Source: Telopea speciosissima
Taxonomy: Eukaryota; Streptophyta; Magnoliopsida; Proteales; Proteaceae
Assembly: GCF_018873765.1 (NCBI RefSeq)
Contig: NC_057917.1
Span: 52,879,464-52,943,463, forward strand
Reading direction: 5' to 3'
DNA: 64,000 nucleotides
The notes beneath the pieces are model-generated. The model was not told the origin of the DNA. It saw only the letters and a program-made list of their open reading frames with translations, and did not search any database. The position numbers were made by a program, and so were the translations under genes. Shown one piece after another: positions 46,337 to 60,859 of the stretch (its first letter is position 1; each line of letters opens with the position of its first letter).

Positions 46337-49254
46337 TGTCACGCCCCCATCCCAGACAAGGGATAAAATACATTATAAGGGGTGACTAGGACAACGCTTG
46401 TCATCCTATTAAGCTGCCAGGATCACTGACACAGTGTCCCAACGCACAGTCATAACTAATATTAAAACAATATAATATCAGAGTGCGGAAAGGAAAATAT
46501 TACATTCCAAATGATCAGTAGTTTTGCGGAAGCGTATAAAATCAATAATTACAAGATGATCAAAGCCTAGATGATAAATACTGTAGTTAATCCATTTTTC
46601 ATTACCATCTAATAATGATTAACAATGGTATAACAGTAAATGTTTTTACATGGGCCTACGCCCTAAAATAAAAAAAAAGGGGAACAAGTCCCTAGAGTTC
46701 TCACGGCCCGTAGGCGCAATTGTCACAAGGACACCCGTTGCCATGTTCCTCTAACACAGCTTCCGGCTCCTCCGTACCTGCATCATAATCTAAAAATTGT
46801 GTACACGAGGGGGTTAGCTCTCCACTGAGCCAGTGAGGGAATGGGGATGCACAAACACACAATTCACATAGTCCAATGATGCATGCATATGTTAAGTAAA
46901 TTTTCCACCTAACATCACAACTAAGTCAATGGCATATGCTTTGTGACAACTCGGAGACACTGTGGGTCACTTAACTTATCGCCACAATGAAACCTCAATT
47001 GTCACCTGGGACCTACGCCGATCGAAGCCTCCAAGACCACTCAGTGGCGGACCACGATAACCAATACTACCATGATGGCCTCTCCCACCTCCACAGAATC
47101 CGTGTCGATTACCCAACACCTAAACCCCTGTTGGTAAGGGTCGTAGCATAAGGGTGTAAAATCCTAGCCACGCTACATGCAAGTCCTATCGTCCCGAGAG
47201 GTAATCCGGGCGCATCAACTTTTCATCTGGTTTAGTGCCCGGTTACCAGCACGGCACGGCGCATACAGTTCAACATGACATTCAACATAATTTTTTCATA
47301 AATATATATATTATCCGGGGTTTCGACACCGGCACCGAGACCCATCAAAGTAAAGCCTCTCCAATTAACATCATAACATTCATATATAAAAGTATGCAAT
47401 ATGCGCAAGCATGCTTAATAATTTATAATGATGACATAATATACAATGCAATAATAATATCAAGCCCAAACAACCAAACCCACTCACAACGTATACGCCA
47501 AGCACCACGATTATCAGTTGTCGCCTCGATCAAGCAATAAGCCACAAAAGTGAATATATTAACCTATACAAGGAGTGGAATAAGGTTACACGAGCGAAAG
47601 GAACGGATCCCCAAAAGGTCTCCCATAAACACTTAAGTATAAGGTTTCAGAGACGAAGTGGTTGCAGGAGTGGTTTCATGCCCAAATTCTGCAACCACAT
47701 GTAAATCCTAGGAAACCGGGGTTCGGGACAGTTTTAGTCAAGGTCGGATGCGGATGTGGTTTTAAAACTGAATCCGAGTGTAAATCCGAGCTTCACAGGG
47801 GCTCAGGACAATTTTTGTCAAGGTCGGATGCGGATGTGGTTTCGTAAAACCGAATCCAAGTGTAAATCCGACCTTCACGAGAATCCTTCTCGGGAAGGTA
47901 ATTTCGTGGTGGTTTCTTGCAGTCGAAACCACATGTAAATCCTAGCTAACCAGGGGCTTAGGATAGTTTTAGTCAAGGTCGGATGCAGATGTGGTTTCAG
48001 AACACTGAATCCGAGTGTAAAACCACATACCTGCAGAACCGAAAATTGAAGGGTTTCTCACTAGGGATTCATTTTTCAAGGGGTTTAAAGGTAGGGAGGC
48101 TTCAAGAAAGCTTCCTCCTAGGTCCATTAGGGTTCTAAGACCTCATTAGGTCCATGTAATCCCATGGATTTAAGAGAAAACAAAGAGAACCTAAATTAGG
48201 ACATAATATGTTAGAAACCTTAAATTTCTTAAATGGAAAGAGATTACTTAGGCTTAGGGCTTGTAATGGAGTGAAATAACTCCACCATAGTCTAGGTTTA
48301 GAGGTTCCATTGATTCCTTGGGTTCCAAGAGAACCCTAGGTCGAATTTCTCCCATTTCCCAAACCCCAAAACCCAAAATAGAAGAAAAGAGATGGGATTG
48401 AATGGCTTACCCACCCCAAGGTAGAAGGCTCCATGTTGAGGCTCCAAGAAGTGCTCTTCCAACCTCCAACCAAGTTTCTCCACCCTTCTTCCTCCTTCTC
48501 TCCTTCCTTCTTCCTTCTTCCTTCTTTCTTCTTTCTTCTTTCTCCTTTCTCTCCTCTTTCTCTCCTCCACGATTTAGGTTAGATGGGAGAAGAAATGAAA
48601 TGAATGCTTCTCCCCCCCCTTTGTCTTATTTAAAGAAAATGGACCTTGGATCCTCTAAGTTAAATGGGTCAAATAGCCAAATGGATAGTTTAAGTTAAAT
48701 GGGTCAAGAGTTAAATGGGTGGATCCAAGATAAATGGGTCATTAGGCTAAATGGGTAGTTTAAGTTAAATGGGTCACCCAAGTTAAATGGGTACTCTAAG
48801 TTAGATGGGTCAAATAGAGTCAAATGGGCCTCTTAACTAAATGGGCCTGCCCACAGGTTTCAAATAGAAAAGAACCCACTTGGGGATGGGTCCATCCACC
48901 ATGGGATTATAAGCCCATCACACGCTCCCTTAAATAAGTGGGACCCACAAATGGAATATTCCCAACTCAACTAAAATAGCCCGGGCTGTCCAAATCTTGA
49001 CCCGTACTTCGAGGGCATCAAGAGAAAGGGTAAATAAATAACCTTAAGGGCTAAAACTTACTATTTCCTTGTCATGGTTTGTCCCCCGTGACCCCGAATA
49101 GTTTCCTCCACAGGTAAACCCGCACTGTGGTCAATAATTTTGTAGCTGGGTTTGACCACCAGTGAGAACAGCTCACCAGCATACGTGGCAGTGATAACCA
49201 CACGTCACGGGGAAGAAATAATAATTAATTATGATCCGGGGTGCGGGTGTAACA
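46337..49254. mobile_element. Solo LTR (Gypsy-like), 2.9 kb, nested
   Basis: It starts TGTCACGCCCC and ends GTGCGGGTGTAACA. The identical 5-mer TCACC lies at 46332-46336 and 49255-49259. One long LTR with its own target duplication and no internal region is a solo LTR left by recombination. It contains imperfect repeats at 47640-48030 (units sharing 'tcaaggtcggatgcggatg') and a 'taaatgggtca' repeat field at 48655-48850. Long LTRs with TGTCACGC starts are common in plant Gypsy elements; the assignment is by resemblance. Confidence 0.85.
47660..48030. repeat. Degenerate tandem repeats in the solo LTR
   Basis: Three copies of a block of about 90-140 bp share 'gtcaaggtcggatgc', then 'gatgtggtt', then 'gaatccgagtgtaaa'. 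Such blocks often act as LTR enhancers, but this is not shown here. Confidence 0.75.
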
Positions 49255-49739
49255 TCACCGACTTGAGCTCTATAGTATGAGAGTGTGGTATGGAAAATGC
49301 ATGATGCATGATCAACATGCTAATTTCCAAATTGGTCCAGGCTTGGAAACCAAATGAGCCGCATAAGACAAAAATTGGAGGTCTCATTTACCACAAACGT
49401 CGCCCAAACGCAAACACTTCACATAAGGAAGCTCGTTGGGACTGGGTCTGAATGTCCCAACATACTAGTTCACGTCCTCGAGACCGATTGAGGCTCTTCT
49501 AGTGAACAAAATGTACGTGTATTTACTGAAGGTCTCAGATACCAAAGGAGACAAATGCACCACATAGCCTCAAATATCTGAAGGAGACAAATAACCAAGT
49601 GTACACAATAGAATCTATATGTATTTACTTAATACCTAGATGTGCGTGTATTGACTGAAACCTCGCATACCGAATGAGATAAATACACCACATATGACCT
49701 CAATTAATTCTCTATGAGGCAATTAATCAAGTGTATACA

Positions 49740-50560
49740 CATAAACAAATGGTCATAACAAAGATGCATGTATACTCTCGAGAATAAAATATCACAAAAG
49801 ACAAGAATGTGAAATCAGTTACAACTGTATACATAAGTAAAACTCCCACTAATAAAATACACCAAAGAACTAACAAGTTCCATATTACTAACATACTCCT
49901 GAAAAATTTTAGAGTCAAGTCCTTAGTGAGAGGATCAACAATCATCCAATCTGTAGTAATATAGCCTGTTGAGGTTTTTTTTTGGTAACTCATATACTTT
50001 CTCTCCAACAAGGAAGTATGAATATCAAATTCCTTAAGTTGAAAATTCCTCTGTCATAAAGTCTAAACAGTGACATCACAATAAGTCACAAAACCCTGCT
50101 TGCATAGAGAAAACCAGTCAGTGTCTGTGAGACACTCTCTTAACATATAGCATCATCTGTCATCACAAACAGATATCCATGTATGGTCTTTTAGGTCATC
50201 TTGGCAGTTACCTAATGTGCTACTCCAAGATCATTCAAATATCAATCTATATGTATTCTTGAGGTTACATTAAACTACCAACCTTAGTTGCACAAAGAGT
50301 ATTATTCACCTAAGTTCACTGAGTGTTGGTGAATCTGTTTTCTTTCATAAAAGTCTTTTGAGACAAACCAAACATACACATAATTCTATTACGGTGAATC
50401 TTAATGCCTAAACATAAGAGGCTTCACCAAGATTTTCTTATCAAAAAAGGTTACTACTATTTTCTCTCAAGTAAAATGATAATATTATTACTTACAGTAA
50501 GAATATCATCACTATAAAATATAAGAAAATATTATCTGACTCCCACTGATCCTCAAATAA
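49740..50560 (-). pseudogene. Decayed Copia pol fragment (RT to RNase H end)
   Basis: On the minus strand, 50480-50555 gives an RT-like 'IFYSDDILTVSNN', where functional copies have YVDD. Further along, 49920-49960 gives 'ITTDWMIVDPLTKDL', which matches the C-terminal end of Copia RNase H. Stops and shifts separate them, and no longer domain is readable. Confidence 0.55.
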
Positions 50561-53500
50561 ATATTTTCAAGTAAAGACAAGAATAACTTAATAATATACC
50601 ATACAAGAAAACCTATCAAATATCTTATTTTCATTAAACTCGACTTGTATGACATGATTTATAATATCTATTCACAGAACACACTCACACTATTATAAGA
50701 ACTGAAAGTAAGCAAAACAAAATCCATCTAAGTGTCTTTTAAAGCTCATCATAAACAATGAATCTTTTGTTTATAGGTGTAATGAGTTTCTGTTCCTTAG
50801 CACTCTCAATCAGAATATTACTTTTCTGGATGGTCATGTCCATAATGTATATTATGACTATCAGACATAACCGATTTGACTCCTCCCTCTATTCATAAAG
50901 ATCTTTATCTTCAATAGAGCTGTCAGCCAATGGCTGGGGAGGTTTGTCAACTTTAAAATGGCAAAATTCATACACTGTAGCCACAGAAAACATTAAAGAA
51001 TTCGCTCCATTTCCTAAATTGGAACCATTCAAGATTTTGATGGAAGATAATTGAAAACTTATAGTTGGTAAGCATGATCACAATAAAATTACCAAAACAT
51101 ACAATATGCAATAACTAAAGGCATATCTATATCCCAATAATATGACTGAAACTGATCAATTAGGGCTTATTAATCAGATTTATCCCAATTTTATTTTCTG
51201 TAATTGTAGGAAAACATAAATTGGGGAAAGATCCGACGTCATCGGGGTCACAGCTGTGCTGGCAAGATCGCCCAACACGTAGTGGAATCTCTCACATGTA
51301 AGGCAAGACGCTTGCAACAACACCACTCTAAGGATTCTGTCACCTGTGGTGGCAAGACAAGAACCTCCAAAGTAACGAAGCCCAAAATGTCACCCTCACA
51401 CCGTCAAGTGAAACCGACCAAACGATGACTCACCTGTGGTGGCAAGGGCACATCATTCGCCATATGGTTTCTTTGACTGCAACCCATCCGAATAGTCAAT
51501 GATGATCACATAATCTAAGTAAATAGTCCACTGAGTGAAAGCATAATCACTTAAATCATGAACCCCATAGACTTGGATTGCTACTGAATGCCCATTTTAT
51601 TTCAATAATTTTCATCAATATTGCTTTTTTCATAAAACACACATAGCCAATATATTTACAGAAATGTCACCTAAATTAACCTTTCATGACATTCAAAATT
51701 ATCACAGGATGCCAACATCATGAATAGGCTACATGCAATTTCTCGTGACGAAATCAAATGTCACAGACTGTATAACACCAATGAGCAAGTCAAAATACAT
51801 CAAATCGATTAAACAATTCATGAAAGGCCAGTGTAATGCATATAAATCAATGTGTAATGCATCCATCACCCATAGTAGGATAGAATTCTATCTTCCCATG
51901 GTGACACCATAATAAAACTTCATATAAGATCTAGAACTTGTTCACTATTGAACTAATCAACCTTGTTCGAATCTCTGTTTTAAACCAAAAGACCTAAGAC
52001 GATCATAATCAAAAGACCATACTGACGAGTTTACTGACCCAAAAACAAGTCGACGGACCGGATTATTGAGTCGACTCAACCTAGTGGAATACGATGACAG
52101 ACATACTAGTGCACAATAATAGGACTAACAAGTCAATAGATTCATAATTACGACATCGTAGAGGTTCCAAAATAATGACTCTAAGCACAGAAAGTAATCC
52201 ACAAATGTTTCTTGATAAATGATTTTCAAGATCAGAAATGATATTATAACCAATCTACAGGAACGATTTCCAGAAAAGAAGCCAAACTCCATAATCATAA
52301 GGTTATATCTAGAATTCAAAAAAGGTTATTTAAAGATTAAACTTAAACCGTATGATTTCTGATTCGCTTCCATAGATAATTTATGGTCAATCCATTTATA
52401 AGACTTTTCAAGTAGGTTTCATTACAACTATGATGGAAGTATTTAATCCGTAACTTTATAAGCCCAAGCTTACTACTTTAATTATCCAAAACATCAATTA
52501 TAAGTGGGTATCATGTCCATCTTGTATAGGAGTTACAAAAATTAAAATTTCAATGCTTTCACATATTTATAAGATTGCCTAAAATAACTTTATGGGATAT
52601 AAAAAGATGGAACATATGGCAACAATATCCCCTCAATGACAAATTTGTAAATACCAGATATTACAGATTGTGTTTTCCTAAATGTCACAAATAACCAAAA
52701 GCGTACATCACTGATTATAATACCTCATGACAATACAAAGTGTCACGAGTTCCTTATGTATTATAATACACATGTGGTTTTACTTACTGTCTTGTAACTT
52801 ACTTCGATGTCACAACCTTAATGGCACTGAATCCACACATAGAATAGTCAAAAAATGTGATGTTGTAAAAGTACATGTATGTACTTAATGCAGCCAAACG
52901 GACCCTTATGTGGGAGTTTAATTTAATGTCTCTCAAAATTGAGAGTATACTTTAGCACGTTCCTGACACTGTATGGAACATTAAATTACCCTTGACTTAA
53001 ATTTTATACTCCCACCGGTTCAAGGTACTCTTTAAATTCAGGATTAGAACGGTCCAAAAATGGCTTAAAAATAGCCTTAAAATAATTTAAAAAATCACTT
53101 TTACCAAAACAGTTTCCAAAATGGAATTGTTCCCTGAAATAGAAGTGCATAAATGGTATTCTGAACCAAAAATATTTCTCTGAAATATTTCCATGAATTA
53201 TCTCAACCAGAAATTACTTCTGTAAATAGAATCAACCAAAAAACAATTTCTATGAATATTTCATAGCCTGAATTGAACAAGGTTCATAATTATATTGTCT
53301 CACTGGTCGAACCATATAACCGATTCGGAGTACATAATTCTATCCTCCCACCGGTTTGACCAGTCAATATGACAATATGATAAACATGGCATAAAATGAT
53401 GATAAGCCTTTAACAAAAAAAATTAATACATGTTTATATCCATATTACACATTTTTAAATTTAATGGACTTTATAATAATAATAAGGCACCAAAAAATCG

Positions 53501-55267
53501 AATGGGCTCATTTTATTTTCATCCAAAAGTCCTCTTTAGGCATGTAACAAATATAACTGAAATAAAACTAAGTGTTACCATGCATACTAGTTCCCTATCG
53601 TGCCAATTTGCAACATAACAATGTACAAATCAAACACATAAACGTGTTCCTATTGGAACACCACAATGTACAAGCATTGTCTCATGGTGACAATAACAAG
53701 GAGTCAAGAGATATCCATCACATATGTCCTATTATTACAATATATATCATCAATAATTCGTACTGTATTATGGAACACAAGAGTATAAAACATTTAATAT
53801 CTATATAAGGTGTTCCATCATGCCATTACTAGATCCAACAAGTAAATAATTTTCTATCATAATGACAATCACAAAATCACATTATGTGAAAATTGGAAAC
53901 ATATATAAAATTTAGGTATTAGAAGTTATATGTTCTCTATTGTGACAGTTCAGAACAACACAGATATAAACAAAAATCAGAATTAAAATAGAAAAGTAAA
54001 CCAAAACCTTTTTTTTTTTTTTTTTTCCCTATTTCACCTGTTTTTCTGTTTCTGTTTCTAAAACAAAAACAAAACCAAACTATTTCTATTTCCATTTTGG
54101 TTTAATTTCTGCTCTTTTTTTTTTAGATTTTGTTTTTATGAATCAGAACCGAACCAGGCGAGCCGAAAGAAACACAATCGACCAAAACAACCAATCCAAA
54201 ACCGGTTTGATCAACGGTCAACCCAGTGACCGATCAACGCCTGACCGGGTCGGGTCACTGGGTCAAAATTTTGGGTTGTTGGGTCGGGTCACCAGGTCGG
54301 GTTGTTGGGTCGACCCGAACCGGGCGCACATTTGTAGGCTCTGTTCAGCACAAGTTAGCAGAACCCATCTCTACTTGACCTTTTCACTTTTTGACCTCTT
54401 TGACTTTTGAATTTTCTTTTTTTTTTTTTTTTTAATATTCAAAAGGCTAGGGAATATTCCCCTGTCTTCTTCCGCAAACCAAAAAACGCAAAACACAGAA
54501 CGTATTTTTTAGGGTTTTTAAAACCACCACCATCATCGGCCGCAGTGGCCAAAACAGGGACTGACGACAGCGAAAATGCCAGTGAAGGCTCCCCTCCCTC
54601 CGGCGACCTCAATACCGGTGTTAGATGTCGGTAAAACCCCAACTAGGAAACTTGATTTCAAAAAAAAAATAAAAATTTATGGGCTTAGAAAAACCTCACT
54701 GCCGCCCCTTGCGGTGGCTGAACCAGCTGCACGGCAGCCTCAAAAACATATCAACGAACATTCATCGTCCTTCGGCGACCATAACCCTGGCCTCAATAGG
54801 CCGAAAAACTTAACGATCACCATGAAAAAGGTGAAAGTCCAGTAAGGGTTTCAAAACCCAAAAAAAACTTCAAAGCCGCCTCTGATGGTGGCTGGACTAG
54901 CAACCAGTGGCCACCAATGACACTGGCGAAGGAGCCCTTCCCTCCATCGATCGGCCGAAAAAAACTTTAAAAAACCCCATTAAAGAAAACTCGATTGCCA
55001 AAATGAGAAAAACTGGGATTTTTTTTTCTCTTTAAACTACGACTATGATCAATATTCTAGCCTCAAACACCAGAAAATAAAACCCAGTATCTAATTATCA
55101 TGGAAAATCCAAAATAAAAACCTCGCCTACGGTTTTCCCATCAAAGAGGCTACGGCTATTTTTTCTGCAAGATTTTTCTTCCTTTTTTTCTTCTTCTTCT
55201 TAATCTATCAGATATTTTCACACACAACCAAGAATAAAAAAATGCAGCCCCATTGATCAACCAAGAT
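50561..55267 (-). repeat. Rest of the decayed Copia internal region
   Basis: Expected to hold Gag to RT on the minus strand, but I cannot read any conserved motif. AT-rich with scattered stops. The 'ggtcgggtcac' and 'gggttgttgggtcg' repeats at 54240-54320 and a T run at 54418-54433 stand out. Confidence 0.45.
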
Positions 55268-55283
55268 CAGGCTCTGATACCAT

Positions 55284-55680
55284 TGATAGAATAAAACACG
55301 CGGAATATTCATGGAGATCAATGAGCATACAATAATTCCAGGGGTGTGATTGGCGTACCTGGATCCATGTTTGTGGAAGCCGAACTCTTGAAGATCCCTG
55401 TCGCTCACGGACTGTGTTGGTCTGGTCTGCCCTCTTCCACTCAACTTAGGTTTTCTTCCAGAGATCACTTAATGGGCCAATGACAACTATTTATAGTGGT
55501 GAGGGCAGGGATCAACCATGTATAGAAACTAGGGTTTCCTTCCCATTAAGGAAACAATACTTTAGGTCCACACATAGTAATTGGACTCATACCATTAAGG
55601 CAGTTCCCATCAACCCTGCTAAACCGATTTTGTTGAAATAAAAGTGGGACTATGCCAGCCCACCTTATGGAAATCTTACA
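55284..55680 (-). repeat. 5' LTR of the 9.95-kb Copia element
   Basis: 397 bp, preceded on its left by 'ggctctgatacca', the complement of the primer-binding site (55270-55282). Confidence 0.93.
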
Positions 55681-55828
55681 GTGCTATCTTTGGATGCTCA
55701 AGCTTTGTTATTTCTTATTTCTTCCTCATTCCCTAAAGTTGTTCAACAATGTTCGTAGCTGTTTCTTTTTTTTTTTTTTCTCTGTTTCTTCTCTTTCTTT
55801 CAGAAAACGTTGTTTCAGACGCTAACCC

Positions 55829-55859
<31 letters not shown>

Positions 55860-56196
55860 TCACCAAAACCAAAAACCCCTATGAAAACCAACACCATTGC
55901 TTAAACCCCAGTTCTTATACCTTTGACTCCCATAATTGGTCAAATCGGTAAAAACCTAGACCCCTCCCCTACCTCCAGTCACCAACAAAACCACCAAGCC
56001 TATTTCATCTTTTCGGTCAATCCACACAACTTCCTATTCAGATTAAATGATTGAAACATGCTGTTCTTTTGCCGGAGTGTTCAAATGAAAGGAAGAACTT
56101 CTCTGGTTCTGCCGGAGTGTTCAAATAGAAAGAAGAAGAAGAGAGTTCTCTTTTTTATTTGGGGCAATTACTAACACTACCTTACACTTAGCCTAT

Positions 56197-57408
56197 TGTA
56201 AGTACCGTGCTCCTCGTGTCTTTGATGAGGCCTCCGCAGCCTTAGTGTTTATTGGGATATTAAGGCTGGGTAATGTTGTCAATGTTCAAGAGTGATACCA
56301 AGGGATTGAGATCATGCATAACGCACTGAAGTAATGTGAAGTCGCCACTTAGGGTTAGGGCCTAGGACCCATTAAGTGTAGCCCTATCAGTTGTGAACGG
56401 AATCGGGCTACGTGACACCATATGGTTTGACCAGAGGTTCGGGTAAGGGATCAGGTTACAAGTGTGGGAAGGTGTTAGGCACCCACCTTGCCCGGTCGAA
56501 AACGGTCTTTCTTTGTTAGATGTTACATAATGACGAATATTCTCTCTCTTTTATTACGGGGATGGGAGGCATTGTGAACTACATTAAGACGTTATGAACT
56601 GAATTATAACATAATAAATTACATTATGTATATGAAATATATACTAAAAAGATTGAATACAAAAGGACTACATTGAAACGATAAGAATGCAGTAATTATA
56701 CATGTACGGTTGTATTCCCTTGGCTCAGGGGAGATGGACGAATGGACTGAAGCCGATTCCTTCTGGGCAGAGCAACGACTATTTCAAGTGATTTGGTGGG
56801 AAACAAATAAACAGAATAACGTCTGTAAAAAAGGGGTTTTGATTGTTAGCCATACACTGACAGGATAACAATGCCTAGGAGCGAAAACATTCTATGCTCG
56901 GAGGGATAATCAAAGGATCTATCCACACCGAAGAAACTTTCACTCACTTACTTACTTTGTAGGAGAAAGGGATGGAAAAAGGGTGAAAGAGATGTAAGAA
57001 TCATGCATGGAGGGTCCCCAGCTTGAAAGACCATGAGAAATGAGGGAGGGGGACCCTCCTATTTATAGGGAGGGGGGACCCTCTCCCTTGGGCCGGATAA
57101 GCCCTCCACGGCGCCGTGGGGGAATTTTCCACAGCGTCGTGGGTGACGTCAGTAGGCTGATGTCAAACCCTCTCATGGCACCGTGGAAAAAGTACATAGG
57201 TGTCGTGGTGGGCCCCCACGGTGCCGTGGGAGCACAGTGCCACATTTTCTTTGTTTTTGGGCCTGAAATGGGCTATTTTGGGTTCAGAATGGTTTTGGGC
57301 TTATGGGTCAGGTATTTTGGGTCCAGAAAGAGGGAAAGTGCATCGTCCATCGTCCATGTCCCGTTGTCATCATCGCCAAATAGGGGGTGACAAAAATCAG
57401 TGTCTACA
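56197..57408. mobile_element. Solo LTR, 1.2 kb
   Basis: It begins TGTAAGTACC and ends GTGTCTACA, flanked by CCTAT at 56192-56196 and 57409-57413. Its interior contains 'ggtgttaggcacccacctt', seen in some plant Gypsy LTRs. It interrupts the left inverted end of the element at 56161-60339. Confidence 0.85.
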
Positions 57409-57413
57409 CCTAT

Positions 57414-58632
<1,219 letters not shown>

Positions 58633-58959
58633 ATAGGGTGCATGTGTTTGTAATCTTCTTGGTTACAAACAGATTTTGTAATCAGATTATTTTGTCCTTA
58701 CAGAACACTAAGGTGTCAGTCTCTTAGAGTGTCTATACATGTAAATTCCCTAAAATTCTAATCCTTCCCCAAGACACGCGCTCCCACGTCCTGAGCACGG
58801 CGGCTTTGCCCTCTTGCTCCCAACTCCATCTATTCCAATTTCCAACCACCCAAGAATCCGTTCCCATAATCACTGAGACTCGCGGGTAAAACCATTTCCG
58901 GTGAAAACTCTGTTGGTTGGAGCTTGGCCTCCTTCGCTTATGTAATCTGAAAGACATTC

Positions 58960-59820
58960 AATGGAATTCTCAAAGCCACTTTTTTTTAATAGATATTACA
59001 ATAATCTACTGAAATTGAATAGATCTCGCAGCCTTAACAGGGACGATACTTGCAGGCAGAAGGTCGTGAGCAACCACCAGGATGGAGGTAAAATAGACTG
59101 GGAAATTAACCGTCTCAGTCAGTCAGAGCTTGGCCACTACCCCGCCCTCCCTTGCCGGCTTTGTCTGCCCCTCTCCCTCCCTCCCTCCCTCCCTCCGTTC
59201 CTAGGTGCCGCGTCACCCTCCCCATCGCCCTCCCTCCTGCGACCAACCTCACTCTCTGTTGTAGCCTGTGACACCAAAATCAAAGTCTGACGAACAAACC
59301 ATCGTCCTCCTAGTCGTTGATGTTGATTTGGGCTTCCCGAACTTCTATTTCCAGTCAAAATGGGATTACAGAAGAACGAAAATCACTAAAATCATGATAG
59401 ACGACAGCACCTTCGGATTGCAAACCCATGTTAACTTCGCTAAATCTCCAACTCATCTTCATCCCAGCCGGATCTTGCACTCCAGTATTCTCTACATCCA
59501 AGCTCCCTCAGGTGATTCAACATGAACGACTCAATGACATATTTTTCTCAACCTAAGTGGGCACTCGGTAGATATATTTTTATTTTTCCTTGTTGTTACA
59601 CCTGTAAAAATGGCAAATTGCTTATGGAATGTGGAAGAATGGCGCATGCAATCGGTAGACCAGTCCATTTCGCCAAGTTAAGGGCCTTGGAAAAGATGTT
59701 GAACACGAATTTAAGAACCGTGAAGTGGGTAGTACTAATTTTCCTTCTACCCTGGCCTATTAATCCAAGTCCTCTCTATTCAAAAGGGAAAGATCCTATG
59801 ACAAGTACCCTGCTATAAGG
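58960..59820. other. Unidentified GC-richer segment, possible captured sequence
   Basis: GC content is higher than in the neighbouring DNA and three short open frames overlap, with (CTCC)n-like repeats at 59170-59195. I cannot match any product. Its place inside an inverted-repeat element would fit gene-fragment capture, but there is no positive evidence. Confidence 0.25.
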
Positions 59821-60859
59821 AATGAGAGTCTGAAGAGGATGAAGTGGTGAAACAGGAAAGGATTTAGGAGGAGTGGAGGAGTGTTTTGTGGTCTGGGTGT
59901 TGCCGTTGAATATAGGAAAAGAAGGGTCAAAGAAGTATGAGAGTTTGAGGAAATCGGTTCATACAAAACAGAAAAGCTTTAAGATCAAACGCAGAGAGTT
60001 TGAGTGTACGGTTTCTGAGCTTATTGTTTGATTGATTCATTGTTCAACACCGGAAACCTGAGCCAGAGCCACGTTTGGATAGATCAGATGAAGAGGAGAA
60101 GATAAAGTTTTGGCTTCATTTAAGCCTTTTTTTGGGGGATTGACTTTATTAGCTCAAGTTGAGCCATTTAATCAAGCCAAGCCTGAGCCAAACCAAAGTA
60201 AAATTACCTAACTCGTCCCAATTCCAAATTTCTCAAAAGGGGAAGGAAGGGTTAGAAAAGAGAGGTTACCAAATTTGTTGTAACCAACTCGGTTAGTAAA
60301 TATAGGCTAAGTGTAGGGCAGTGATAGTAATTGCCCCCTTTTATTTTCTCTATTGTTATTAGGAGGTATTATTGATATATCACAAAAATAAGGGCATTTT
60401 GGGATTTAAGTGAAAATATTTAGGGTGATGTCATCACTCAACATTGATTTTTTATGGAATAGGTATGGTTGATAGAATCTTTTATTTTCAGGGGAGGGGA
60501 GAGTTATTACTCAATACCCAAGGGTGGGGCTTGTTATTCAGACATAATCAAGGGGAGGGGGAGTAATTTACCCAAAGATTTATGATAAAATTTGAATCTA
60601 AAATTGACAATTTTTTTTAACTAAAACATTTAGAAGATATCCAATGCTTTTAGTTACCACATAATATTACTTGTGACACTAGTTACAACCAGTTGTACAA
60701 ATTAAAAATACCAATCTAATCTAGTGGATCAAAAAACCTTCAACCTCTTTTTATTGAATCTAATACGCATAAATATCACACACCAATGCACGTCGAATAC
60801 GTGGTATAAAAGATCGACACTTCGCCAAGGATCCAGATTTGTCCACTGCTCCATGAAGG

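Larger units (their letters stand above)
45729..55680 (-). mobile_element. Copia-type retrotransposon, coding region decayed
   Basis: Length is 9952 bp with 397-bp LTRs (45729-46125 and 55284-55680) that differ at about 18 positions, nearly all transitions. The 5-bp duplication GTGCT is perfect (45724-45728 and 55681-55685). The primer-binding site (minus strand TGGTATCAGAGCC) abuts the right LTR and a PPT-like AGTGGGAGAT abuts the left LTR, so orientation is minus. Each LTR has a TATA box (CTATAAATAG on the minus strand). Decayed pol traces remain: an RNase H end ('MIVDPLTK') near 49930 and an RT motif resembling Y-V-D-D (here 'FYSDDIL') near 50510. A 2.9-kb solo LTR is nested at 46337-49254. 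Confidence 0.93.

Noticed and set aside
57040..57390. 116-residue plus-strand open frame
   Set aside because: It lies wholly inside the solo LTR at 56197-57408 and has no conserved pattern.
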